Below, piece after piece: positions 6,463 through 13,025 of a stretch of DNA of 13,843 nucleotides; position 1 is the stretch's first letter, and each line of letters begins with the position of its first letter. The translations under genes were made by a program, and so were the position numbers. Origin of the DNA: JACQXX01 sp964639175 (lineage in GTDB: Bacteria; Acidobacteriota; Blastocatellia; Chloracidobacteriales; Chloracidobacteriaceae); assembly GCA_964639175.1 (NCBI GenBank), contig CAZXCE010000186.1, positions 1 through 13,843 on the forward strand. The letters are read 5' to 3'. The notes beneath the pieces were generated by a model. It saw only the letters and a program-made list of their open reading frames with translations. It searched no databases and was not told the DNA's origin.

Positions 6463-7926
6463 ATGACCCAATCTGATTCACATTCACTCCCTCGACCGGC
6501 CCCGACCTTGCAGCGGATTCTAGGCGTAGGCGCTGGGCTGGCAGTCTCAATGGGTGTGGCCATTGGCGCCGGGATTTTCCGAAACCCCGGTGAAGTTGCC
6601 AGCCTTCTCCCCTCAAGCAGCCTGATTTTGCTGGTCTGGCTGGCTGGCGGCATGTTGACGTTGATTGATGCGCTGGTGCTGGCTGAACTCTCAACGTTCT
6701 TGCCCAGGGCTGGGGGCTGGTATGTATATCTTCGGGCGGCCTATGGTCAGTTCCCGGCATTTCTGTATGGCTGGGCGTCCTCCCTTATCACCTATCCTGG
6801 CAGTGTGGCCGCCGTGGCGGTGGCGATTGGCGAATATTTTGGAAAACTGGTGGTTCCGGTCGGACAAGCCCTGGGTCTGACCGTCACCTATGGTCCGGCT
6901 TCGACCAAGGCGGTGGCGATTACCGCCATTGTGATTTTTACCATCCTGAATCTGACAGGGCTACGCACGGCCTCCTGGGCACAGCAAATCTTTACCAGTA
7001 TCAAAGTTCTGGCTTTGCTGCTGATTGTGGGATTGGCTTTTGGGTTGACTGGAAACGCGCCATCCACAACACCAGTCCCGGCGGTTGTTCCTCCGATCTC
7101 AACCTGGGTGGCATTTGGCATTGCACTCCAGTTTGTGGTGTGGACCTATGATGGATATGCCGACGTGATTACCCTGGCCGAAGAAATGAAGCAACCCGCA
7201 CGGGATATTCCTCGGGCGTTGCTGGGAAGCATTGGAAGCCTCACCGTTCTCTACCTGCTTTTGAATACAGCCTTTTTATATGTACTTACCCCGGCTGAAA
7301 TGGCAGCGTCCAAAGAATTAGTTGCCGCCGAGGTCTTTGCCCGTCGAACTGGGGCCGCCGGCGAGTTATTTCTGGTGGTTCTGGCCTTTATCACCGTGGT
7401 GGGTGGGCTCAATGCCCACTTGCTGTCCGGCCCGCGCATTACGTTTGCCATGGCTCGGGACGGATTAAGTTTTGCCTGGTTAAGCCGGGTCACCGAACGC
7501 GGAACTCCAATTGGCGCCCTGTTGCTTCAGAGTACCTGCGCTGTGATTTTGACTCTCACCGGAACGTTTGAAAGTCTCATCGCAATGACAATTTTCGTTA
7601 TCTGGATCACCAATGCACTCAACACATTCGCGGTTTTTCTGTTTCGCCGATGGTACCCGGATGCCGAACGTCCCTATCGGATCCCAGGTTACCCGGTCGT
7701 ACCGTTGATTGCCTTGCTGGTGTCGGTGATCCTGCTCATCAATATGGTGCGCGAAACCCGCCATCAGCTCCAGGAAGCCTATCCGCTGTTCACGGCGGGA
7801 CACATTGGCCAGGCGCTTCAAATGCTCTCCACCAGCCCTGTTTTAATGGGAATCTTTGTGGTCGTAGCTGGTATTCCGGTGTACTGGCTATGGCAACGGA
7901 TAAAACGTGACCAGGTGACAGAGTGA
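6463..7926 (+). CDS. APC-family amino acid permease
   Basis: 487 residues from the preferred ATG, with about 12 hydrophobic segments. The first contains the family signature SMGVAIGAGIFRNPGEVAS (about 29-47), where the GxGxGxF-like stretch binds the substrate backbone. The TM6-like region FVVWTYDGYADVITLAEEMK (224-243) followed by QPARDIPRALLGS is the conserved APC motif. The loop RRWYPDAERPYRIPGYPVVP (395-414) is typical of LAT/SteT-like bacterial members. It probably moves neutral amino acids across the inner membrane by proton symport or exchange; the substrate cannot be read. The frame also opens at GTG 6358 and ATG 6427, but these would add an atypical hydrophobic leader and have no ribosome binding site. 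The start at 6463 also lacks a clear one, so the start is uncertain. A thioesterase and an HD hydrolase follow closely. Confidence 0.9.
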   Translation: MTQSDSHSLPRPAPTLQRILGVGAGLAVSMGVAIGAGIFRNPGEVASLLPSSSLILLVWLAGGMLTLIDALVLAELSTFLPRAGGWYVYLRAAYGQFPAFLYGWASSLITYPGSVAAVAVAIGEYFGKLVVPVGQALGLTVTYGPASTKAVAITAIVIFTILNLTGLRTASWAQQIFTSIKVLALLLIVGLAFGLTGNAPSTTPVPAVVPPISTWVAFGIALQFVVWTYDGYADVITLAEEMKQPARDIPRALLGSIGSLTVLYLLLNTAFLYVLTPAEMAASKELVAAEVFARRTGAAGELFLVVLAFITVVGGLNAHLLSGPRITFAMARDGLSFAWLSRVTERGTPIGALLLQSTCAVILTLTGTFESLIAMTIFVIWITNALNTFAVFLFRRWYPDAERPYRIPGYPVVPLIALLVSVILLINMVRETRHQLQEAYPLFTAGHIGQALQMLSTSPVLMGIFVVVAGIPVYWLWQRIKRDQVTE

Positions 7927-7957
7927 CATTTATTCGAAAACCCGAAACCCGAAAGCT

Positions 7958-8377
7958 ATGACTGAATTGACTGTTGAATCGCGCCTGCGGGTGCGTTATG
8001 CCGAAACCGACCAGATGGGTGTGGTGTATCACACCAATTATTTGATTTGGATGGAAATAGGTCGCACTGACTATTGTCGGCAGTGCGGCTTTCAATATGC
8101 TAGGATGGAACGTGAGGAAGGTGCTTTTCTGGCTGTGGCGCAGGTCCAATGCCGGTTTCTAGCGTCAGCCCGATATGATGATGAAATTGTGGTTCGCACT
8201 CGACTGGGCGAACTTCGTTCGCGGCAGATCAAGTTTACCTACACGATTCATCGTCAAGTTGACAACCTTGTATTAGCTGAAGGTGAAACGGTTCATATCG
8301 TGATCAACCGTGAAGGCCGGCCAATGCGATTTCCCCCCACATACGCAGCCATGCTTTCCCAGGCGCAGCATCCCTGA
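7958..8377 (+). CDS. YbgC/4-hydroxybenzoyl-CoA-type acyl-CoA thioesterase
   Basis: 139 residues, the normal size for a single hotdog domain. The N-terminal signature YAETDQMGVVYHTNYLIWME (14-33) contains the catalytic Asp18 and the following loop that starts the long hotdog helix; FLASARYDDEIVVRTRLGEL (67-86) and HIVINREGRPMRFP (113-126) match the family strands. Members hydrolyse short-chain or aromatic acyl-CoA (some act on acyl-ACP) in the cytoplasm. It starts 31 nt after the permease stop, with only a weak GAAAG upstream, so translational coupling or a shared transcript is likely. The usual tol-pal neighbours of ybgC are absent, so housekeeping acyl-CoA clearance is a better guess than a cell-envelope role. 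Confidence 0.92.
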   Translation: MTELTVESRLRVRYAETDQMGVVYHTNYLIWMEIGRTDYCRQCGFQYARMEREEGAFLAVAQVQCRFLASARYDDEIVVRTRLGELRSRQIKFTYTIHRQVDNLVLAEGETVHIVINREGRPMRFPPTYAAMLSQAQHP

Positions 8378-8410
8378 CGCTTATTTTGCTCAAGTGAATC
8401 ATCAGACCCT

Positions 8411-8989
8411 ATGCCCTTCTCTACCCGGTTCGAAGAAGCCCTGGTGTATGCAGCCCAGCTTCACAACAATCAGCTTCGCAAAGGTTCACATACACCCTAT
8501 GTCGCGCATTTACTGGCAGTTGCCGCCATTGTCATCGAACATGGCGGTGATGAAAACCAGGCCATTGCGGCCCTGTTACACGACGCTATCGAAGACCAGG
8601 GAGGTGACGCCACCCGGCAGGAAATCCGCCGGCGTTTTGGTGATGACGTTACGGAACTGGTGGATGGCTGTACGGATGCCGAGACGATTCCCAAACCACC
8701 CTGGCGCGCCCGGAAAGAAGCCTACATCGAGCATCTAGATACGGCTTCGGCTCGCGTTCGACTGGTCTCAGCCGCCGACAAACTGCACAACGCGCGGGCG
8801 ATCCTGACCGATTATCGGGTTAACGGTGAAGAGGTATGGGAATACTTCCGAGGTGGAAAAGAGGGGACGCTGTGGTACTACCGGACGCTCCTCACAGTCT
8901 TTCAAGCCGGTGAACCCAATCGCCTGATTGATGAATTGGAACATACAGTCCGCGAACTTGAGGCACTGGTCAGGAAGAATGAAAAATGA
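8411..8989 (+). CDS. Small HD-domain hydrolase related to (p)ppGpp hydrolases
   Basis: 192 residues covering only the HD hydrolase module of Rel/SpoT proteins; synthetase, TGS and ACT domains are absent. Visible residues: RKGSHTPYVAHLLAVA (23-38) with Arg23 and ligand His33; LLHDAIED (55-62) with His57-Asp58 ligands and catalytic Glu61-Asp62; and SAADKLHNARAI (120-131) with ligand Asp123 and Asn127. The His-His and Asp-Asp spacings (24 and 65) match those of Rel hydrolase domains closely. It could therefore be a Mn-dependent small alarmone hydrolase like MESH1, or a relative acting on another nucleotide. It lies 33 nt after the thioesterase, probably in the same transcript. The stop falls in the start of the GAATGAA-type repeat DNA, which supplies the last codons (KNEK). 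Confidence 0.88.
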   Translation: MPFSTRFEEALVYAAQLHNNQLRKGSHTPYVAHLLAVAAIVIEHGGDENQAIAALLHDAIEDQGGDATRQEIRRRFGDDVTELVDGCTDAETIPKPPWRARKEAYIEHLDTASARVRLVSAADKLHNARAILTDYRVNGEEVWEYFRGGKEGTLWYYRTLLTVFQAGEPNRLIDELEHTVRELEALVRKNEK

Positions 8990-8997
8990 AGAATTGA

Positions 8998-9235
8998 GAA
9001 TGAAGAATTGAGAATACATCTGGTGCTTGGTGCTTGATTCTACTTCGAAAGTATTGATGCGAATTAAGGGTTGAAATTGAGACTTCAAAATCAACAACTT
9101 ACAGACAGCGAATTGAACGTCTGAAACTTGAGATTCTGATAAGCCCTTTGTTTTCAATGAACAATTTTTTACCCCTTAACTGGCATCATTGATTCCTAAG
9201 CACCAAGTACCAGGTACATTCTTCATTCTTCATTC
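8998..9235. repeat. Large imperfect inverted repeat between convergent genes
   Basis: The left arm 8998-9035 (GAATGAAGAATTGAGAATAC and onward, ending TGGTGCTTGGTGCTT) and the reverse complement of 9198-9235 (GAATGAAGAATGAAGAATGT and onward, ending TGGTACTTGGTGCTT) match at about 32 of 38 positions. The loop is 162 nt. The arms contain tandem GAATGAAGAAT repeats, and the left repeat run begins at about 8978 inside the HD-hydrolase 3' end. It sits between convergent ends (the HD hydrolase and yajQ), so it could act as a bidirectional transcription barrier or be a MITE-like element. The loop holds AAATCAACAACTT (9088-9100), also found in the 1399-1507 element. No gene is seen inside. Confidence 0.65.
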
Positions 9236-9243
9236 TTCATTCA

Positions 9244-9741
9244 CTAAGTGGAGCGATAATTGGTGAACTGCATATCAATCCCAAAATCCTGGGTTTTCAG
9301 CCGACCAATCACATCCTGCAAAATATCGCGATCCTTGCCGGCCACCCGGACAAAGTCTCCATTGATGGTGGCCTGAACCTTGAGCTTGGTCTCTTTGATA
9401 AATTTCACGATATCTTTGCATTTTTCAGTTGGAATGCCCTGCTGAATCTCAATCCGCTGGCGAACGGTGTCGCCGGCGGCTGGCTCGATTTTTCCATAGC
9501 TCAGCCCCTTGAGCGGAACATTGCGTTTTACCAGTCGGGCTTCCAAAACTTCAGTCAGGCTTTTGAGTTTATAGGCATCATCCGCTTCGAGGATAATTTC
9601 CTTGGGTTCGAGTTGAATGTCACATTTGCTCCCTTTGAAATCAAAGCGTTGACCGATTTCTTTGAGGGCCTGTTGAACCGCGTTATTGACCTCAGTGTGG
9701 TCAATTTTTGAAGTGATATCGAAAGTATTTTGTTGCGCCAT
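9244..9741 (-). CDS. yajQ: YajQ-family cyclic-di-GMP/nucleotide-binding protein
   Basis: 165 residues, the standard length. The N-terminus MAQQNTFDITSKIDHTEVNN, then AVQQALKEIGQRFDFKGS, the middle KRNVPLKGLSYGKIEPA and the end QDFGIDMQFTNYRS are diagnostic of YajQ (UPF0234/DUF520), which folds as two RNP-like domains. Members bind nucleic acid or cyclic-di-GMP and in some pathogens act as effectors with a transcription factor. The frame extends to a GTG at 9768, but family alignment favours the ATG at 9739-9741. That start has no Shine-Dalgarno sequence and lies only 6 nt after the T-tract of a strong hairpin. It is on the same strand as the gcv genes but 188 nt downstream, and likely separately controlled. 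Confidence 0.95.
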   Translation of the reverse strand: MAQQNTFDITSKIDHTEVNNAVQQALKEIGQRFDFKGSKCDIQLEPKEIILEADDAYKLKSLTEVLEARLVKRNVPLKGLSYGKIEPAAGDTVRQRIEIQQGIPTEKCKDIVKFIKETKLKVQATINGDFVRVAGKDRDILQDVIGRLKTQDFGIDMQFTNYRST

Positions 9742-9747
9742 ATCTTG

Positions 9748-9794
9748 AGAAAGAAAACGGGCGGTCACTCAGCCAGTGGTGAAGTGAGCGCCCG
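9748..9794 (-). terminator. Strong hairpin with T-tract directly before yajQ
   Basis: On the minus strand CGGGCGCTCACT (9794-9783) pairs with AGTGACCGCCCG (9769-9758): 12 bp with one mismatch and a 13-nt loop. TTTTCTTTCT (9757-9748) follows immediately. This is a textbook Rho-independent terminator shape. It is about 135 nt after the gcvPA stop, so it could end the gcv transcript. Its T-tract ends 6 nt before the yajQ ATG, leaving no room for a promoter or ribosome binding site, so it may instead be a yajQ attenuator. Confidence 0.75.
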
Positions 9795-9827
9795 GACCCT
9801 GGGTGTGAATACCAATTATAAAGAGCA

Positions 9828-9894
9828 AATTATGAGTTATGAACCAGCAAATTACTTCATCTCCAATGAGATAGCCTGTTCATGATTCATAATT
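9828..9894. repeat. 17-bp imperfect inverted repeat between gcvPA and yajQ
   Basis: AATTATGAGTTATGAAC (9828-9844) and GTTCATGATTCATAATT (9878-9894) are inverted copies with two mismatches and a 33-nt loop. No T-tract follows in either direction. In RNA this would form an A/U-rich hairpin upstream of the GC-rich terminator-like stem. It may compete with that stem or simply be another of the simple-sequence palindromes in these spacers. Confidence 0.55.
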
Positions 9895-9929
9895 TCTATC
9901 AGTTGACAGTTCCAACGGTGGTTTTTTCC

Positions 9930-11291
9930 TTATGAAGCTGCCGCCGCTTTCTGGGAAAGAGAGGCCAGCGCTGAAACCAGTTGATCAATCGCTGCCCGGC
10001 TGGTGTTTTCAGTCACACAGACCAGCAAGTCATGCGTTCGATCCGGGTAGTAGTGCGAAAGCGGTAATCCAGCCAGAATATTGTGTGGCAATAACAGATC
10101 AACCACCTGTTTGGCTGGAATCGGAGTGCGAATCGCAAATTCGTTAAAAACGGGCGCCGAAAATGTTCGTGAATACCCATCCACTTTGCAAATTTCACTC
10201 AAAGCGTAGGCAGTTTTTTGGGCATTCCGGATCGCCAGTTCCTGCATTCCCCGCCGCCCAAGTGTGGCCAGAAAAACACTGGCGACCAGCGCACACAAGG
10301 CTTCGTTGGTACAGATATTGGAAGTCGCTTTTTCACGGCGGATATGTTGTTCCCGGGTGGCCATGGTAATGGTAAATGCCCGGTTCCCATCTTTATCAAA
10401 GGCCTGTCCAACCAGCCGACCTGGCATCTGACGTTGATATTTTTCACGGGCTGCAAAGAACCCGACAAACGGACCGCCGAAATTTGGTGCCAATCCCAGT
10501 GATTGACCTTCGCCTACCACAATATCAGCCCCAGATTCTCCCGGAGTTTTGAGAATTCCCAGACTAATGGCCTCGGTGACACAAACTGCCAGCAAGGCAC
10601 CAGCCGCATGGGCAGCCGTCGCCAGTTGCGACAAATCTTCAACACTGCCAAAGAAATTTGGAGATTGTACAATCACCGCAGCGGTTTCTTTATCAACCGC
10701 CAGCTTATCCATCTCGACGGTGCCAGTGTCTCCCCAGCCGATGGTCTCAACCGTAATCCCGCTATTGTAGGCATAGGTTTTGATCACCTGCAGGTATTCG
10801 GGATGGACGGTACCGGCACAAACCACTTTTCGCCGCCCGGTGACCCGAACTGCCATCATCATGGCTTCTGCCAGTGCCGTCGAACCGTCATACATTGACG
10901 CATTGGCCACATCCATTCCCGTCAACTGGCAAATCATGGTTTGAAATTCGAAAATGGAATGCACCGTACCCTGGTTGATTTCCGGCTGGTATGGAGTGTA
11001 GGAGGTATAAAACTCCGAGCGGGAAATCAAGGTGTCAATGATCAGTGGCCGAATATGGTCATATACCCCGGCGCCCAGAAATGAAGCATAGGATTCCGGA
11101 TCTCGATTCTCGCCCGCCAATTGTTTAAAAGTGGCAATCAACTCAACTTCGCTTTGAGCTGGTGGGATGTCGAGCGGTCGGTTGAGCAGGAGGTTTTCGG
11201 GGATACCCCGAAATAATTCGGCGATATTGGAAACCCCCATGCTCTCCAACATGGCTTCACGCTCAGAACTGGCATTCGGAATGTATCGCAT
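9930..11291 (-). CDS. gcvPA: Glycine dehydrogenase (decarboxylating) subunit 1, GcvPA
   Basis: 453 residues, the expected size for subunit 1 of the split P-protein. Conserved blocks are YTPYQPEINQGTVHSIFEFQ (98-117), NASMYDGSTALAEA (130-143), GEGQSLGLAPNFGGP (260-274) and REQHIRREKATSNICTNEAL (313-332). With GcvPB it decarboxylates glycine and passes the aminomethyl group to lipoyl-GcvH. In split enzymes the PLP-binding lysine is in GcvPB, so this subunit alone should be inactive. It starts 11 nt after the gcvH stop, hence the same operon. gcvPB, normally next, is absent: a 188-bp spacer and then yajQ follow. The start MRYIPNASSEREAML fits the family. Confidence 0.97.
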   Translation of the reverse strand: MRYIPNASSEREAMLESMGVSNIAELFRGIPENLLLNRPLDIPPAQSEVELIATFKQLAGENRDPESYASFLGAGVYDHIRPLIIDTLISRSEFYTSYTPYQPEINQGTVHSIFEFQTMICQLTGMDVANASMYDGSTALAEAMMMAVRVTGRRKVVCAGTVHPEYLQVIKTYAYNSGITVETIGWGDTGTVEMDKLAVDKETAAVIVQSPNFFGSVEDLSQLATAAHAAGALLAVCVTEAISLGILKTPGESGADIVVGEGQSLGLAPNFGGPFVGFFAAREKYQRQMPGRLVGQAFDKDGNRAFTITMATREQHIRREKATSNICTNEALCALVASVFLATLGRRGMQELAIRNAQKTAYALSEICKVDGYSRTFSAPVFNEFAIRTPIPAKQVVDLLLPHNILAGLPLSHYYPDRTHDLLVCVTENTSRAAIDQLVSALASLSQKAAAAS

Positions 11292-11302
11292 GTGTAGACC
11301 GG

Positions 11303-11695
11303 TTACGCCTTTCCGTTGTTGATAAAATCTTCATATTCCGTAGCAGACAGCAGGGCGTCTACTTCGCTCGGAGAAGTCAATCGCACGACCACCATCCACC
11401 CTTCATCATACGGCGAGTTGTTGACCAGTTCAGGCTTATCAGCCAGTTCAGCATTGACTTCTAAGACTTCACCCGAGACCGGAATAAACAATTCACTGAC
11501 TGCCTTAACGGATTCAACCGATCCAAAAGGAGCCCCTGATTTGTAGGTCTCGCCGACTTTTGGTAGATCCACATAGACCACATCTCCCAGTGACTCTTGA
11601 GCATAGTAGGTAATGCCAATGCGACCAGTATCCCCGCTCACACGAATCCACTCGTGGTCTTTGGTATAGGAACAATCATCCGGATAATGTGACAT
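11303..11695 (-). CDS. gcvH: Glycine cleavage system H protein
   Basis: 130 residues. TKDHEWIRV (11-19), GITYYAQESLGDVVYVDLP (27-45) and FGSVESVKAVSEL (57-69) are diagnostic, and Lys64 is the lipoylation site. GEVLEVN and NSPYDEGWMV complete the hybrid barrel. It shuttles the aminomethyl group and reducing equivalents between P, T and L proteins on its lipoyl arm. The ATG is preceded by AAGGAG at 13 nt spacing and by GAGA at 6 nt. The 143-bp spacer from gcvT is unusually long and structured; gcvPA follows after 11 nt. Confidence 0.97.
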   Translation of the reverse strand: MSHYPDDCSYTKDHEWIRVSGDTGRIGITYYAQESLGDVVYVDLPKVGETYKSGAPFGSVESVKAVSELFIPVSGEVLEVNAELADKPELVNNSPYDEGWMVVVRLTSPSEVDALLSATEYEDFINNGKA

Positions 11696-11708
11696 ACTTG
11701 TCTCTTAA

Positions 11709-11726
11709 CTCCTTGAAAGTGAAGGT
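11709..11726 (-). promoter_or_regulatory. gcvH Shine-Dalgarno leader element, shared with the bactofilin
   Basis: The minus strand reads ACCTTCACTTTCAAGGAG, nearly identical to the leader at 2059-2075. The AAGGAG is 13 nt from the gcvH ATG. CCTT can pair with AAGG across a short loop, so the element may modulate access to the ribosome binding site. Confidence 0.4.
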
Positions 11727-11770
11727 TTAGGGTTTAGGGTTTGAAAGTCGGGTGCACCACATTTCAAACC
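11723..11770. repeat. Telomere-like GGTTTAG tandem and hairpin in the gcvT-gcvH spacer
   Basis: GGTTTAGGGTTTAGGGTTTG (11724-11743) is a short tandem array of GGGTTTA units. Its last unit forms the left arm of a 9-bp perfect inverted repeat, GGTTTGAAA (11738-11746) with TTTCAAACC (11762-11770). The loop contains the 8-bp palindrome GGTGCACC (11751-11758). There is no coding potential. Confidence 0.6.
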
Positions 11771-11784
11771 GGCAGAAGTGAGTG

Positions 11785-11838
11785 GGAACGGCTCCCAATC
11801 AGGTTCAGGGAGAGAAGGGTTCCTTGCCCCTGATCAGG
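11785..11838 (-). other. Structured RNA region just after gcvT
   Basis: GGAAC (11785-11789) and CTCCC (11792-11796) can pair with GTTCC (11819-11823) and GGGAG (11808-11812) respectively, giving a two-part stem. CCTGATCAGG (11829-11838) is a perfect 10-bp palindrome abutting the gcvT stop. No T-tract follows on the minus strand, so these are more likely processing or stability structures than a terminator. Confidence 0.4.
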
Positions 11839-12942
11839 CTACTTTTGTCGTTTATAGAACGGGGTTGGAATGACATGGGCCGCGACTTCACGACCACGAA
11901 CAAAAATCTGAATCGGCGTTCCAACCTGAGTGAGATGAAGTGGCAGATAGGCTAAACCGATATTTTTCTTCAGATAGGGCGACGGGCTTCCGGAGGTAAC
12001 GCGCCCGACTTCCTCGCCATCGTGCAACACGGTGTACCCATCACGAGCCGGAACCCGATCATCAACTTCAAAGCCAGCCAGTTTTCGCTGTAGACCTTCT
12101 GCCTTTTGACGTTGGATCAGGTCGCTTCCCAGGAATTCACCTTTATTCAATTTGCAAATCCATCCCAGATCAGCCTCAAGTGGTGTCGTGGTGTCGTCAA
12201 TTTCGTGGCCATAGAGTGCCATTTTGGCTTCCAGGCGCAACGTATTGCGTGCCCCTAACCCAACTGGGACCAATCCATAGGCTTTTCCAGCCTTGAGCAA
12301 GCCTTCCCAAATACCAACACTGTGTTCTGGCGCAAAATAGAGTTCAAACCCATCTTCACCGGTATAGCCCGTGCGGGTTAAAAACACTTTGCACCCAAAA
12401 AGCTCAATTTCAGGCTGACACCAGTAATATTTGAGGCTTGAAAGGTCAAATTCAATCAAAGATTGCAGAATTTCAGCCGCTTTTGGCCCCTGTAACGCCA
12501 ACTGGCTGTACGCTTCGCTGTGGTTGAGCACTTCCACATCCAGACCAGAAGCGTGTTGGACAATCCAGTTAAAATCTTTTTCAATATTGGCGGCGTTGAC
12601 ACAGAGGAAAAATCGTTCGGCGCTCAACCGATGGACGAGAATGTCATCCACAAATGTTCCCTGCTCAGTCATCAGCCCGGAATAATGGATCTGGTTATCG
12701 GCCAATTTGCTGACATCGTTGCACGTCACACGTTGCAATAACGGTAAGGCAGCCGGTCCATTGACCCAGAGCTGTCCCATGTGACTCACGTCAAAGAGAC
12801 CAGCCGCGGTGCGGACCGCATTGTGTTCCGGAATCAAGCCTGTGTATTGAACAGGCATTTCCCATCCGGTAAAGTCAACCATCTTGGCACCCAGGGCGCG
12901 GTGCGTTTCTCCAAGCGCAGTAAGTCGTAATTGGTTTGACAA
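11839..12942 (-). CDS. gcvT: Glycine cleavage system T protein (aminomethyltransferase)
   Basis: 367 residues from a TTG start. It takes the aminomethyl group from GcvH, releases ammonia and makes 5,10-methylene-THF. Conserved blocks: GLFDVSHMGQ (48-57), VDDILVH (98-104) with the catalytic Asp region (99-100), RTGYTGEDGFELYF (190-203), GARNTLRLEAKMALYGHE (230-247) and VIPTPFYKR (357-365). The frame continues upstream to an ATG at 13023, but that would add an atypical 27-residue leader and abut the divergent regulator start. MSNQLRLTALGETHRALGAK matches typical GcvT N-termini, and CAGG lies 8-9 nt upstream of the TTG. It is the first gene of gcvT-gcvH-gcvPA. I see no glycine riboswitch in its short leader. 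Confidence 0.95.
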   Translation of the reverse strand: MSNQLRLTALGETHRALGAKMVDFTGWEMPVQYTGLIPEHNAVRTAAGLFDVSHMGQLWVNGPAALPLLQRVTCNDVSKLADNQIHYSGLMTEQGTFVDDILVHRLSAERFFLCVNAANIEKDFNWIVQHASGLDVEVLNHSEAYSQLALQGPKAAEILQSLIEFDLSSLKYYWCQPEIELFGCKVFLTRTGYTGEDGFELYFAPEHSVGIWEGLLKAGKAYGLVPVGLGARNTLRLEAKMALYGHEIDDTTTPLEADLGWICKLNKGEFLGSDLIQRQKAEGLQRKLAGFEVDDRVPARDGYTVLHDGEEVGRVTSGSPSPYLKKNIGLAYLPLHLTQVGTPIQIFVRGREVAAHVIPTPFYKRQK

Positions 12943-13001
12943 GAGTATGTACCTGATTTGAGTTATGATAAGGTGGCGGGTGAAATCAAGCCAGAAACTA
13001 C

Positions 13002-13017
13002 CATTGCCCCGCCAATG
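13002..13017. promoter_or_regulatory. Candidate TetR operator between gcvT and the regulator gene
   Basis: CATTG-CCCCGC-CAATG is a 16-bp dyad (5-6-5) ending 8 bp before the regulator ATG. An overlapping 7-bp repeat TGGCGGG (12974-12980) / CCCGCCA (13008-13014) also exists. The location in the shared 83-bp divergent region fits autoregulation; binding is not shown. Confidence 0.3.
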
Positions 13018-13025
13018 CGTCAAGA

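Noticed and set aside
12936..12969. TTGACA (12936-12941) and TATGAT (12964-12969) as a plus-strand promoter for the TetR gene
   Set aside because: The spacer is 22 bp, too long for a standard sigma-70 promoter, so it is not called.
12943..13023. Glycine riboswitch upstream of gcvT
   Set aside because: The leader is only about 80 nt and shows no aptamer core pattern that I recognise.
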